Positions 34,366-42,453 of a DNA stretch of 64,000 bases are shown here, in pieces. A model generated the notes under the pieces. It was not told the origin of the DNA, ran no database searches, and was given only the letters and a program-made list of their open reading frames with translations. A program made the position numbers and the translations under genes. The first letter of the stretch is position 1. Each line of letters starts with the position of its first letter. The stretch lies in contig JAEUHY010000053.1 in NCBI GenBank assembly GCA_016795325.1, forward strand, positions 124,001-188,000. The letters run 5' to 3'. The stretch comes from Planctomycetota bacterium. Its GTDB lineage: Bacteria; Planctomycetota; UBA1135; GCA-002686595.

Positions 34366-35157
34366 ATGCGCAACGTGCGCGCCCTGATTTCCTACGACGG
34401 TTCGAAGTTCTTCGGCTGGCAGCGCCAGGAAGGCTTCGAGAGCGTGCAGCAGACGTTGGAGGAGGGCCTCGAAGAGCTGCTCGCCACGCAGGTCGTGGTG
34501 TACGGCGCGGGCCGCACCGACACGGGGGTTCACGCGCTGGGGCAAGTGGCGAGCTTCTGCGTCGACACGCGTTTGACGGACGACCGGCTGCGCCACGCGC
34601 TCAACGCGCACCTTCCCGAGGGCGTCGTCGTGCGCCGACTCGAGACGTGCGATCCACACTTCCACGCGCAGTTCAGCGCGCGCGGCAAGCGCTACGCGTA
34701 CCTCGTGCAGACGGCTCGTTTCCGCTCGCCGATCGGTCGCGAGTACTCGCACTGGGTGCGCGATCCGCTCGACCTCGCCGCGATGCGCGCTGCGGCGCGA
34801 AGCTTCGTGGGCAAGCACGACTTCGCCGCCTTGGCGAGCAGCGGCTCGCCGCGCTCGAGCACCGTCCGCACGATCCGTTCGCTGCACCTCGTCGCGCGGC
34901 GCAACTGGTTTGCGATCGTCGTCGAAGGCGATGGCTTCCTCTACAACATGGTCCGCACCTTGGCGGGTACGCTGCTCGACGTGGGCCGCGGTCGACGACA
35001 GCCCGACGACGTGGCGGCGCTCCTTGCGAGCTGCGACCGCAGCGAAGCAGGCGCCACCGCGCCTCCCGGCGGTCTGTACCTCGTCTCGGTGCTTTACCCC
35101 GAACGCCCTTTTTGCGCCCGTGACCGTGGCCCGCGCGGCGCTGCTGGAGTTTTTTGA
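34366..35157 (+). CDS. truA: tRNA pseudouridine synthase A
   Basis: Makes pseudouridine at positions 38-40 of many tRNAs. The 263-residue product has RALISYDGSKFFGWQRQ, the catalytic aspartate motif GAGRTDTGVHALGQVASF, the FSARGKRYAYLV segment and FLYNMVRTLAGTLLDVGRGR near the end. ATG at 34366 is preferred; a GTG lies three codons earlier. A TATGAA box lies nine bases before the ATG. Insertion of truA into the rpoN-hpf-ptsN group is unusual. Confidence 0.93.
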   Translation: MRNVRALISYDGSKFFGWQRQEGFESVQQTLEEGLEELLATQVVVYGAGRTDTGVHALGQVASFCVDTRLTDDRLRHALNAHLPEGVVVRRLETCDPHFHAQFSARGKRYAYLVQTARFRSPIGREYSHWVRDPLDLAAMRAAARSFVGKHDFAALASSGSPRSSTVRTIRSLHLVARRNWFAIVVEGDGFLYNMVRTLAGTLLDVGRGRRQPDDVAALLASCDRSEAGATAPPGGLYLVSVLYPERPFCARDRGPRGAAGVF

Positions 35158-35312
35158 GTGAGCACCGGCGCTCCCGATCGCCAGGTTCACTTTCCGGCGC
35201 GCGCGTGCCGATCCAGGCGCAGATGGGTGGGATGTGACGAGCGAGGGAGCTCGGGCTTGACCGGCCCGTCGAACGCCCGCAGGTTGGGCGAACCAGCCCA
35301 GGAAGGAACCCC

Positions 35313-35630
35313 GTGAAGACCGTCGTACAAACTCCGCATCACGAATATTCGGCCGCTGTTCGCGCCAACGTCGAGGAGCGCTTGCACCAGTTGCTCCACT
35401 ACTACGAGCGCATCGTTTCGTTGCGCGCTGTGCTGGAACGGCAGAGCAACCTCCACCGCGTCGAGTTGGTCGCGAACGTGGGGCATCACGCCACCCTGGT
35501 GGTCGACGCGCGCGCCGGCGCGCTCGAAGCCGCGATCGACGAAGCTCTCGGCCGCATGCGCACGATCCTCGAGCGCCACAAGGGCAAGCGCGTCGACCGC
35601 CGTCGCCGCGCCGACCGCGGAAAGCGTTGA
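35313..35630 (+). CDS. hpf: Ribosome hibernation promoting factor, short form
   Basis: Short HPF binds the 30S decoding region and stabilises inactive 100S ribosomes in stationary phase. The 105-residue protein has the S30AE pattern: YSAAVRANVEERLHQLLHYY, then VELVANVGHHATLVVDAR and AAIDEALGRMRTILERHKGK, ending in a basic tail. There is no C-terminal dimerisation domain as in long HPF. GTG start with a good AGGAAGGA site upstream. Hpf next to rpoN is a common arrangement. Confidence 0.9.
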   Translation: MKTVVQTPHHEYSAAVRANVEERLHQLLHYYERIVSLRAVLERQSNLHRVELVANVGHHATLVVDARAGALEAAIDEALGRMRTILERHKGKRVDRRRRADRGKR

Positions 35631-35704
35631 TACGTCGGGCAACGCGTTCACGGTCGGCCCATCGCGGCCGCGAAAGCAACGCCCCGGCCGCCGGACACAG
35701 CGCT

Positions 35705-35736
35705 CAGAGTCGCGCGCGCAGCGCGCCGCGATTCTG
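35705..35736. other. Long hairpin between hpf and ptsN
   Basis: A 10-bp stem (35705-35714 with 35727-35736, one G-U pair) continues inward with a further four GC pairs. A competing 10-bp pairing links 35675-35684 with 35736-35745. The two alternatives could form an attenuator-like switch. A TGGTAGCCT extended -10-like element (35753-35761) follows, so ptsN may have its own promoter. Confidence 0.4.
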
Positions 35737-35831
35737 GGCGTTGCTCTTGCTGTGGTAGCCTTCCGACGTTGACCGAAGTTCCGAAGGCCGAGCGCTCGAG
35801 CGAGCGACGGTGGAAGGCGACGGGAAGGCAC

Positions 35832-36311
35832 ATGGCGCTCTGGAAGCAGTTCAAGTCCAAAGCTTGCTCCGTCGACCTCGCGGCCCGGACCAAGGAAGAG
35901 GCGCTCGAGGAAGTCGTGGCGAACTTCAGCGCGGCGCAGTTGCTCACCAAGCCTCAGGCCGCCAAGGCCCTGGCTGCGCTGCTCGAACGCGAATCCGTGG
36001 CGTCCACCGGCGTGGGCATGGGCGTCGCGATCCCGCACATCAAACTCGCGGGCATCGAAAGCGCCATCGCCTCGCTTTCGGTGAGCCGTGCCGGCCTGGA
36101 ATGGAAGGCCATCGACGCCGCGCCGGTGCAGGTGATCTTCACCGTCGTGCGTCCGGATCAGGCCGGCGGCAAGCACGATCCGGCGCGCCACCTGGAGCTG
36201 ATGCAGTGGATTTCGCGGCTCTCGCGCCACGCGGATTTCCGCAGCTTCGCCGCGCAGGCGAGCACCAAGGCGCAATTGTTCGAGTTGCTGGCGGAGATGG
36301 AGTCGGCCTGA
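35832..36311 (+). CDS. ptsN: Nitrogen-PTS EIIA protein
   Basis: EIIA-Ntr is a phosphocarrier output protein of the nitrogen-related PTS, regulating potassium transport and other targets in Proteobacteria. The 159-residue product has the fructose/mannitol EIIA fold with the phosphoryl-accepting histidine in TGVGMGVAIPHIKLAGIESA. It also has HLELMQWISRLSRHADFRSF and a C-terminal helix LFELLAEM. ATG at 35832 with AAGG upstream is chosen; a TTG 63 bases earlier is an alternative. Npr follows directly. Confidence 0.9.
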   Translation: MALWKQFKSKACSVDLAARTKEEALEEVVANFSAAQLLTKPQAAKALAALLERESVASTGVGMGVAIPHIKLAGIESAIASLSVSRAGLEWKAIDAAPVQVIFTVVRPDQAGGKHDPARHLELMQWISRLSRHADFRSFAAQASTKAQLFELLAEMESA

Positions 36312-36337
36312 GCGGCCGCGGGGCCTGTGTTGCGCCG

Positions 36338-36616
36338 ATGAGCCAGCGCGCGAGCATGCGACTCGTGCTGCGCAACGAGCGCGGCATGCACGCCAGACCG
36401 TGCCACGCCATCGCGAGCGCGGCGCTGGAAAGCGCCTCGACGCTGCGCGTGCGCCACGGCGAGCGCGAAGTCGACGGCCGCAGCATCCTCTCGCTCATGA
36501 CGCTCGGAGCGGCCTGCGGCGCAGAGTTGGAGTTCGTCGCCCAGGGGCCCGATGCAACGGCCCTGATCGAGCGCCTGCGCCAGCTGGTCGAGCAAAGCTT
36601 CGCGCAGTTCGACTGA
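36338..36616 (+). CDS. HPr-like phosphocarrier (Npr/PtsO)
   Basis: The phosphocarrier that passes phosphate from enzyme I (or EI-Ntr) to EIIA. The 92-residue product has the active-site histidine in NERGMHARPCHAIASAA and the regulatory-serine region REVDGRSILSLMTLGAACG. Its partner ptsN lies 26 bases upstream, so a small PTS relay is encoded here; enzyme I is not in the window. Whether Ser in DGRSIL is phosphorylated by an HPr kinase cannot be told. Confidence 0.9.
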   Translation: MSQRASMRLVLRNERGMHARPCHAIASAALESASTLRVRHGEREVDGRSILSLMTLGAACGAELEFVAQGPDATALIERLRQLVEQSFAQFD

Positions 36617-36824
36617 CGCGCTCGGCAGGGAACGATTTTCCGGGCGCCGCAGGCCGCGGCGTCGCTGTTGCGCTGAGCCGATTCCCGCCGCGGGGCGAGA
36701 TCGTGCACGAGGAGCGCGCCTTCGCTCAACCTGCGACGTGGCGCGCGACGAAACCTCCCCGTGCACTTCGCGCACCATCGCGCCCGATCCGCTTCCACCT
36801 GCGCTTTTCGAGGGGCTTCATCAC

Positions 36825-37922
36825 GTGTTCCGTAGAGGCAAGAGTGTCGTAGGCCTCGACTTGGGCAGCCAAGTCGTCAAGGCCGTTGAGATCACGTTGG
36901 AGGGGCCCGAGCCGGTGATCACCGGCTTTGCGCGCGTCGAAATCCCTCCGGGCGGCGACAAGAGCGCCGCACTGGCCGAGCTGTTCAAGCGCGGCCGCTT
37001 CCGCTCCAAGCATGTCGTGACGTCGGTGGCCGGACAGTCGGTCGTCGTGCGCTACGTGCAGATGCCGAAGATGAACGAGCAGGAGCTCAAGCAGGCGATC
37101 CGCATCGAAGCCGATCGCTACGTGCCGTTCGAACTCGACGAAGTCGTGCTCGACTGCCAGCCGCTCAAGCGCAGCGCGCAGCGCGGCGGCGACGGCGAGG
37201 CGAAGAGCGAGAGCGGAGAGACGATGACCGTGCTGCTCGTCGCGTGCCGCCAGCCGGTGGTCGAAGAGCAGATCAAGTTGCTGCAGTCGCAGCATCTCCA
37301 GCCGCTGGCGATCGACGTCGACGCCTTTGCGCTCGCCAACGCCTGGGAGTTGTGCGGGCTACCCGACGATACGTTGGAGCAGAGCGCGGCGAACCCGCCC
37401 GCAGCCGACGGCGCCAAACCCGTCGACGACCGCGCGATCGCGCTGGTCGACATCGGCGCCTCGCGCACGTCCATCAACGTGCTGTGCAACGGCGAGACCT
37501 GCTTCAGCCGCGAGATCGGCATCGGCGGTCACGACATGACGCAGGCTGTGGCGCGCAAGCTCGGCCTGGAGGTGTTCGAGGCCGAAGCGATCAAGCGCTC
37601 GGGCGAGGACAAGGAAGCCGAGGTCGCGCGCGCCATCCAGCCGGTGCTCGAAGACCTGGTGAACGAAATCTCGCTCTCGCTCGACTACGTCGAGAACCAC
37701 GAGGGCGTGCGTGTCGAAGAAGTTCTGCTCTCGGGCGGCGGAGTGCTCGCGCCGGGAGCGGTGACGTACGTCGAGCAGGCGACGGGCCGCTCCGCGCGGA
37801 CGTGGAATCCGCTCGAGGGCCTGCGCGTGGCGGACGATCGCGTGGACGTTGAGGAACTGGAGGCCTGGGCGCCGTCGCTGGTGGTCGCCGTCGGTCTCGC
37901 TTCGAGGGTGCGTGCAGCATGA
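36825..37922 (+). CDS. pilM: Type IV pilus assembly protein PilM
   Basis: PilM is an actin-like cytoplasmic ATPase-fold protein that binds the N-terminal tail of PilN. The 365-residue product opens with the phosphate-1 motif SVVGLDLGSQVVKAVEI, has VRYVQMPKMNEQELKQAIRI and EADRYVPFELDEVVLD. It then has phosphate-2 ALVDIGASRTSINVLCNGE and a C-terminal adenosine motif LLSGGGVLAPG. The GTG at 36825, with GAGGGG upstream, matches the family start; the frame is open 29 codons further upstream. The stop overlaps pilN. Confidence 0.92.
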   Translation: MFRRGKSVVGLDLGSQVVKAVEITLEGPEPVITGFARVEIPPGGDKSAALAELFKRGRFRSKHVVTSVAGQSVVVRYVQMPKMNEQELKQAIRIEADRYVPFELDEVVLDCQPLKRSAQRGGDGEAKSESGETMTVLLVACRQPVVEEQIKLLQSQHLQPLAIDVDAFALANAWELCGLPDDTLEQSAANPPAADGAKPVDDRAIALVDIGASRTSINVLCNGETCFSREIGIGGHDMTQAVARKLGLEVFEAEAIKRSGEDKEAEVARAIQPVLEDLVNEISLSLDYVENHEGVRVEEVLLSGGGVLAPGAVTYVEQATGRSARTWNPLEGLRVADDRVDVEELEAWAPSLVVAVGLASRVRAA

Positions 37923-38611
37923 TCCGGATCAACCTTCTCCCCGAGGAATACCGGCGCAAGTCCAAGACGCCGGTTCGTGTGCTCGCGGCGGTCTGCGCCG
38001 GCGTGAGCGTCAATGCGCTGGTCGCCGCCTGGTACGGCTGGCTCGCGTTCGGCGTCGGCGCCGAAGTCGAGAGCGAAGCCGCCGTGCTGCAGACCGAGCT
38101 CGACGGGCTCGCGCCGCAGGTCAGCTACTTCCGCTCGCTCGACGCTGAGAAGCGCCGCTTCGCCGGACGCGAAGAAACGCTCCAAGGCATCACGCAGACG
38201 CGCATCAACTGGACGGCGAAGATCGACCAGCTCGTCACGATCGTGAACAACGGCGGCGAGGGTCAACGCCACTTCGTGTGGCTCGACGATTTGAACATCC
38301 AGCAGAGCGCCGACGCGCGCGCCAAGAGCGCCGGATCGCTGCGTGCTCAAGGCCACTCGGGATCGGAGCACTTCTCGCAGGTCGCCAACTTCCTCGACGA
38401 CATCGAGGATCCGGCGTTCCTCAAGGAGTTCCTGCCGCCGGCGCCGCCGGAGGGCACGCAGGCGCAGGTCGACCGCGAGTTGGAGCCGAGCGTGGTGTGG
38501 AACTTCCCGCTCAAGCTCGAGCTCAAGGGGGCGGACAAGCCCAAGCCCGCGCCGGCCAAGAAGCCCGCGCCCAAGCCCGCCGACGAGGGTGAGCAGGGAG
38601 GCCAGAAGTGA
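37919..38611 (+). CDS. pilN: PilN-like pilus assembly protein
   Basis: A bitopic inner-membrane protein of 230 residues. The cytoplasmic start MIRINLLPEEYRRKS is the PilM-binding signature, followed by one transmembrane helix (about 22-45) and a periplasmic coiled-coil and ferredoxin-like region. The C-terminal 30 residues are Lys/Pro/Ala-rich. The start overlaps the pilM stop and the stop overlaps the next gene, so translation is coupled. Confidence 0.88.
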   Translation: MIRINLLPEEYRRKSKTPVRVLAAVCAGVSVNALVAAWYGWLAFGVGAEVESEAAVLQTELDGLAPQVSYFRSLDAEKRRFAGREETLQGITQTRINWTAKIDQLVTIVNNGGEGQRHFVWLDDLNIQQSADARAKSAGSLRAQGHSGSEHFSQVANFLDDIEDPAFLKEFLPPAPPEGTQAQVDRELEPSVVWNFPLKLELKGADKPKPAPAKKPAPKPADEGEQGGQK

Positions 38612-40011
38612 ACGAGAAGAAGCTGCTCAAGCTCATCGCCGGCGGCGCGACGCTCGCGCTCGCCGGGCTGGGCTACCTGGTGTGGTCGGAGTACGACGCG
38701 CTCGATCAGGCGCGCACCAACGTCGCCGGCATCCGCACGCAGATCGACACGGCGCGCAAACAACTCGGCGGCCTGGCCGCGATCGAGAAGGATGTGATCG
38801 TGCTGCGTGAAACCGAGGAGGCGATCAAGGAGATCCTCCCCGACGACAAGGACTTGAACGAGTTCGTCCGCGTGCTGCAGCGCTTTGCGCAGGATACGGA
38901 AGTCGCGTTCACGCAGGTCAAGCGCAAGGAGCTCAACGCGGGCAAGAAGGCCGCGTCCGAGGCCTTCGAAAAGGTCGCCTACGAAATCTCGCTCGAGGGC
39001 GACGCGTTCCAGACGCTGGCGTTCCTCGATCGCGTCGAGTCGCACACGCGCTTCCTGCGCGTGCCGAACATCCAGCTCTCGGCCAGCTCGCGCCGCACGA
39101 TCGAAGAACGCGGCGCGCCGCGTCACAAGGTCAAGCTCGAGATCGAGACGTTCGTCTACAAGCCGCAGGCCGACGTCGCGCCGATCAAGATCGAGAGCTA
39201 CGAGCGCAAGCGCGAACTGCTGCTGGGCGAGATCGCCAAACGCCGCCAGGCGCTGGCCGTCGTGACCTACCAGTACCGCGGACCGCGCGGTCGCCGCGAC
39301 CCGTGGGTCGACCCGCGTGTGCCGGCCGGTGATCAGCAGGGCTCGACCGTGCCGATCCAGGAGCAGCAGCGCATCGTCGACGGCCTCGTCGAACGCATGG
39401 GCGTGATCAAGCGCACTTGGGAGGCGGCGCGCAAGGCCGACACCATGGTCAGCCGCATGATGCTGCGTTCCGAGCTCGACCAATTGATCGTCGAGCTCGA
39501 AGAAGAAACACGCCGCGTGCAGGCCGAGCGCCTGGTGAGTTTCCCGATGGCGGAGCGACGCATGCAGGTCGAAGTCGTCGAACAACTCGCCGTCGTGCGC
39601 GATCAGACGGTCCGCGAGGGCGGACCGGCGGGCCCCAGCGTGGAGATGCTGCAGCAGGTGCTGGCCTCCATGCGCCGTCAAGTCGACGGCGGCGAGCCGT
39701 CGCTCGCGATCGAGACGTACAAGACGATCGAGAGCGAGCTGGCCTCGGTGACCAGCGATCCCGAGCGGCGCGCCATCGCGCAGCAAATCCTGGCCGCGAA
39801 CGAAGACGCGAAGATCCTCCGCGACTTCCAGGCCGTGGCCATGCAAATCCGCGGGGTCGCCATCGAAGAAGGGCGTCCGCCCGTCGCTTTGATCAACGGG
39901 CGCACCTTGCGCGAAGGCGACCTGCTCGGCAACGAGATGGTCGTGCGCTCGATCCGCTCGGGAGAAGTCGAGTTCCTGTTCCGCGGAGTCGTTCTAGTCC
40001 GCCGCTTCTAG
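38608..40011 (+). CDS. PilO-PilP-like fusion protein
   Basis: A 467-residue membrane protein. A transmembrane helix at about 10-27 is followed by a coiled coil and a PilO-like domain (residues 50-190; ILPDDKDLNEFVRVLQRFAQ, DAFQTLAFLDRVESHTRFLR). After GRRDPWVDPRVP (about 230), which resembles the RDPF motif of PilP, comes a long helical segment. A C-terminal PilP/GspC-like beta-domain follows (ALINGRTLREGDLLGNEMVV, then FLFRGVVLVRRF). It therefore seems to combine PilO and PilP in one chain; no separate pilP is present before the secretin gene. Assignment is by motif and position. Confidence 0.7.
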   Translation: MNEKKLLKLIAGGATLALAGLGYLVWSEYDALDQARTNVAGIRTQIDTARKQLGGLAAIEKDVIVLRETEEAIKEILPDDKDLNEFVRVLQRFAQDTEVAFTQVKRKELNAGKKAASEAFEKVAYEISLEGDAFQTLAFLDRVESHTRFLRVPNIQLSASSRRTIEERGAPRHKVKLEIETFVYKPQADVAPIKIESYERKRELLLGEIAKRRQALAVVTYQYRGPRGRRDPWVDPRVPAGDQQGSTVPIQEQQRIVDGLVERMGVIKRTWEAARKADTMVSRMMLRSELDQLIVELEEETRRVQAERLVSFPMAERRMQVEVVEQLAVVRDQTVREGGPAGPSVEMLQQVLASMRRQVDGGEPSLAIETYKTIESELASVTSDPERRAIAQQILAANEDAKILRDFQAVAMQIRGVAIEEGRPPVALINGRTLREGDLLGNEMVVRSIRSGEVEFLFRGVVLVRRF

Positions 40012-40072
40012 CAGCCGATCAACAGTCCCCACCGCGCCCGGAAGGAGTCCCGGGCCACAGCCGGAGTTTCAA

Positions 40073-41905
40073 GTGATCCATCGAAGTGTTCTCGTCATCG
40101 CGGCTGCGCTGCTCTGCGGCGCGACGCCCCTGTTCGGGCAGTCGGTCGGAAAAGACGCGCGGGTCAACCTGCGCGTCGAAAACCGCGCCCTCACGGAAAT
40201 CGTCGACTACATCCGTCAGCAGACCGGGGCCAACCTGGTCGTGCTTCCGGGTGATTACTCAGTGGTTTCGCTCGAACTCGCCGACGTGCCCTGGCGCGAC
40301 GCGCTGCAGATCGCTGCAGAAGCGGCCGGCGGCGTGGTCGAGGAGCGCACGGGCGGCATCCTCGCCATCGAGCGTCCCGTGCGCGTCCAATTCGAATTCA
40401 CGGGCGCCGACATCACCGAGGTGATCAACACGATCGCGACGCTTTCGGGCGCCAACATCGTGACGGCCCCCGAGGTGAAGGGCGCGATCTCGCTGCGGCT
40501 CAACAATGTGCCGTGGCGCGACGCGCTCGACGTCACGGTCAAGACGCTGGGCTTCACCGTGATCGAGGATCGCCGCGGCATTCTGCGCGTCGTCGACCCG
40601 GTCACGTTGCAAGCGCAGATGGCGACCAAGAGCTATCAGCTGCGCTACATCCGTCCCTCGAGCCGCTTCCGCCCCAACATCAAGAGCGAGTTCTTGCTGC
40701 AGGCGCAGGTCAACCAGCAGCAGCAGGGGCAGGACATCACCAAGCGCTTCAACGTGCTCGAGGCGCTCAAGAAGGCGCTCTCGCCCGGAGGAGAGCTCGA
40801 CTTCATCGAGTCGCAGAACGTGATCATCGTGCGCGACACCGATCAGGTGCACGAGCAGATCCGCGCCGTGCTCGAACGCCTCGACCTCGAACCCGCGCAG
40901 GTGTTCTGCGACGTGAAGTTCGTCTCCTCGCTCAACTCCGACCTGCGCAACATCGGCGTCGACTACGGAGACAGCGGGCCGACGATCGGCATGTCCGGCG
41001 GCCAAGTGCCGACGACGTTCCCCTTCGGTCTGGGCGGCGGCGACTGGGAAGACATCATCGCGGTGAGCCAGAACGGTCACAGCGCGCCGCTCGCCGATCC
41101 CTCGCTCGCGCTCGGCCAGGTCATCGCGCCGTCGACGATCTTCGGCTCGCTGAACTTCACGGGAGTCAACGCGACGCTGCGCATGCTGCAGCGCGATTCG
41201 ACGAGTGAAGTGATCCAGGCGCCGAAGCTGATCGCACTCGACGGCTCGGAAGCCACGATCTTCGTGGGCGAGACGATCCGCTACGCCGAGGCGCGCTCCG
41301 AGCAGGGGCAAGCGGGCGGCCTGCAGTTGTCGCTCTCCGAAGCGCAGAACTCGCCGGTCGACATCGGCTTCCAGTTGCTGCTCATGCCGCACGTCATTCC
41401 TGGCACCAACCAGTTGACGCTGCAGGTGATCCCCAAGGAGACGAGCCTCTCCGGCACCGGACAGTCGGCGCTCGCGCCGGCGGGCTTCGACGTGTTCACG
41501 GTCGGCGCCTCGGGCCTGGAAGGTTCGATCGCGCTGCCGCGCACGCGCTCGTCGACGATCTTGACCAGCATGCTGCTGGAGAGCGGTCAGACCGCCGTGA
41601 TCGGCGGACTGACCACCGACTCCGACACGCAGACCGAGACGCGGGTGCCCTGGCTGTCGGAGATTCCGCTGCTGGGCGAGGCCTTCAAGTACGACAACCA
41701 CGAGCGCCAGCGCCGCAACCTGCTCGTGTTCATCACGCCCACGATCGTGCACTCGGCCTCCGACACCGAGCGCATCCTGCAGAACGAGTTCCTGCGCCGC
41801 CGTTCACGCATGGTGGACGAGATCGAGTCGATGGTCTCGCCCGAGACCAAGGCCCTGATCGAAGAGCGCCGCCAGGCCGAGAAAAAGAAGAAGAAGGACG
41901 ACTGA
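40073..41905 (+). CDS. pilQ: Secretin PilQ/GspD-like
   Basis: The outer-membrane ring through which a type IV pilus or type II substrates pass. The 610-residue protein has a signal peptide (about 1-22), two STN/N-domain repeats (VNLRVENRALTEIVDYIRQQ and VQFEFTGADITEVINTIATL), a further N-domain, and the secretin domain. The latter includes VIQAPKLIALDGSEATIFVG, RTRSSTILTSMLLESGQTAV and VPWLSEIPLLGEAFKYDNHE before LLVFITPTIV. The tail is lysine-rich. It follows pilM, pilN and pilO/P, so PilQ is the likely type. Start codon is GTG. Confidence 0.92.
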   Translation: MIHRSVLVIAAALLCGATPLFGQSVGKDARVNLRVENRALTEIVDYIRQQTGANLVVLPGDYSVVSLELADVPWRDALQIAAEAAGGVVEERTGGILAIERPVRVQFEFTGADITEVINTIATLSGANIVTAPEVKGAISLRLNNVPWRDALDVTVKTLGFTVIEDRRGILRVVDPVTLQAQMATKSYQLRYIRPSSRFRPNIKSEFLLQAQVNQQQQGQDITKRFNVLEALKKALSPGGELDFIESQNVIIVRDTDQVHEQIRAVLERLDLEPAQVFCDVKFVSSLNSDLRNIGVDYGDSGPTIGMSGGQVPTTFPFGLGGGDWEDIIAVSQNGHSAPLADPSLALGQVIAPSTIFGSLNFTGVNATLRMLQRDSTSEVIQAPKLIALDGSEATIFVGETIRYAEARSEQGQAGGLQLSLSEAQNSPVDIGFQLLLMPHVIPGTNQLTLQVIPKETSLSGTGQSALAPAGFDVFTVGASGLEGSIALPRTRSSTILTSMLLESGQTAVIGGLTTDSDTQTETRVPWLSEIPLLGEAFKYDNHERQRRNLLVFITPTIVHSASDTERILQNEFLRRRSRMVDEIESMVSPETKALIEERRQAEKKKKKDD

Positions 41906-42453
41906 GCGCCCGCGCGCGGTCCGAATCCGGACCCTCCAGGCCCGAGCCGCTGGCGAACGCCAGGGGCTCGGGCCTGGCGCGTTCCCGGCGGTCCGCTGCC
42001 CCGCAGGCGCGCCCCGTCCCTGGGCCGCGGCCGCCGCGGTGAAAAAATCTCCTTTGCCGTGTCACTTGGGCCGTCGATAGAGCAGCATGTCCACCCCAGG
42101 TCGGTAGGCTGCTCCTGGGCCGCACGCGCGGTCCGCAGTCGCCCGACCCCGCGCCGCAGCTGCCTGCCGCGCGCCGGCTTGAGCCAGCTCCCTAGCGGAG
42201 TTGGTCAGCGCTCCCCGTGAGCGCTGGTGCGCCGGTCGCGCGCTCCGCAGGCTTGTGACGCGATCTTTCCCAGCACACCTTGGTCCGGTGTCGACCGCCA
42301 GTCGGCGCGGCGCCTGCGTGGGTTCGCCTAGCGAGCCGCCGCAAGCGCGCCCGCCTCGACCGGTCGCCCCGCGAGCTCGCACTCGGCCGCCAGGCCGCGA
42401 CGCGTGGCTCGTGCGCGGCGCGCTGCGGCGCCCGGACGAGAGAGCTTTTTCTC
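41906..42453 (+). other. pilQ-rne intergenic region, structured RNase E leader
   Basis: No gene is recognised in these 548 bases. Besides the hairpin at 41936-41977 there are two adjacent 8-bp stem-loops with 5-nt loops at 42184-42204 and 42206-42226, about 230-270 bases before the RNase E/G start. A weak promoter-like pair (TTGCCG 42054, GATAGA 42076) would give a leader of roughly 370 bases. Such a leader would resemble in layout the long autoregulatory leader of Escherichia coli rne. This is inference. Confidence 0.4.
41936..41977 (+). terminator. Long hairpin after pilQ
   Basis: A perfect 13-bp stem (41936-41948 with 41965-41977) encloses a second 5-bp stem (CTGGC with GCCAG) with a 4-nt loop. 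It lies 30 bases after the pilQ stop. No T-tract, but the stability makes a terminator or 3' stabiliser likely. Confidence 0.55.

Noticed and set aside
30241..35679. A 1812-codon open frame on the minus strand opposite dnaX-recR-rpoN-truA-hpf
   Set aside because: It is a shadow of high-GC codon bias: five well-recognised plus-strand genes occupy the same DNA and the antisense product is Arg/Ala-rich with no family features.
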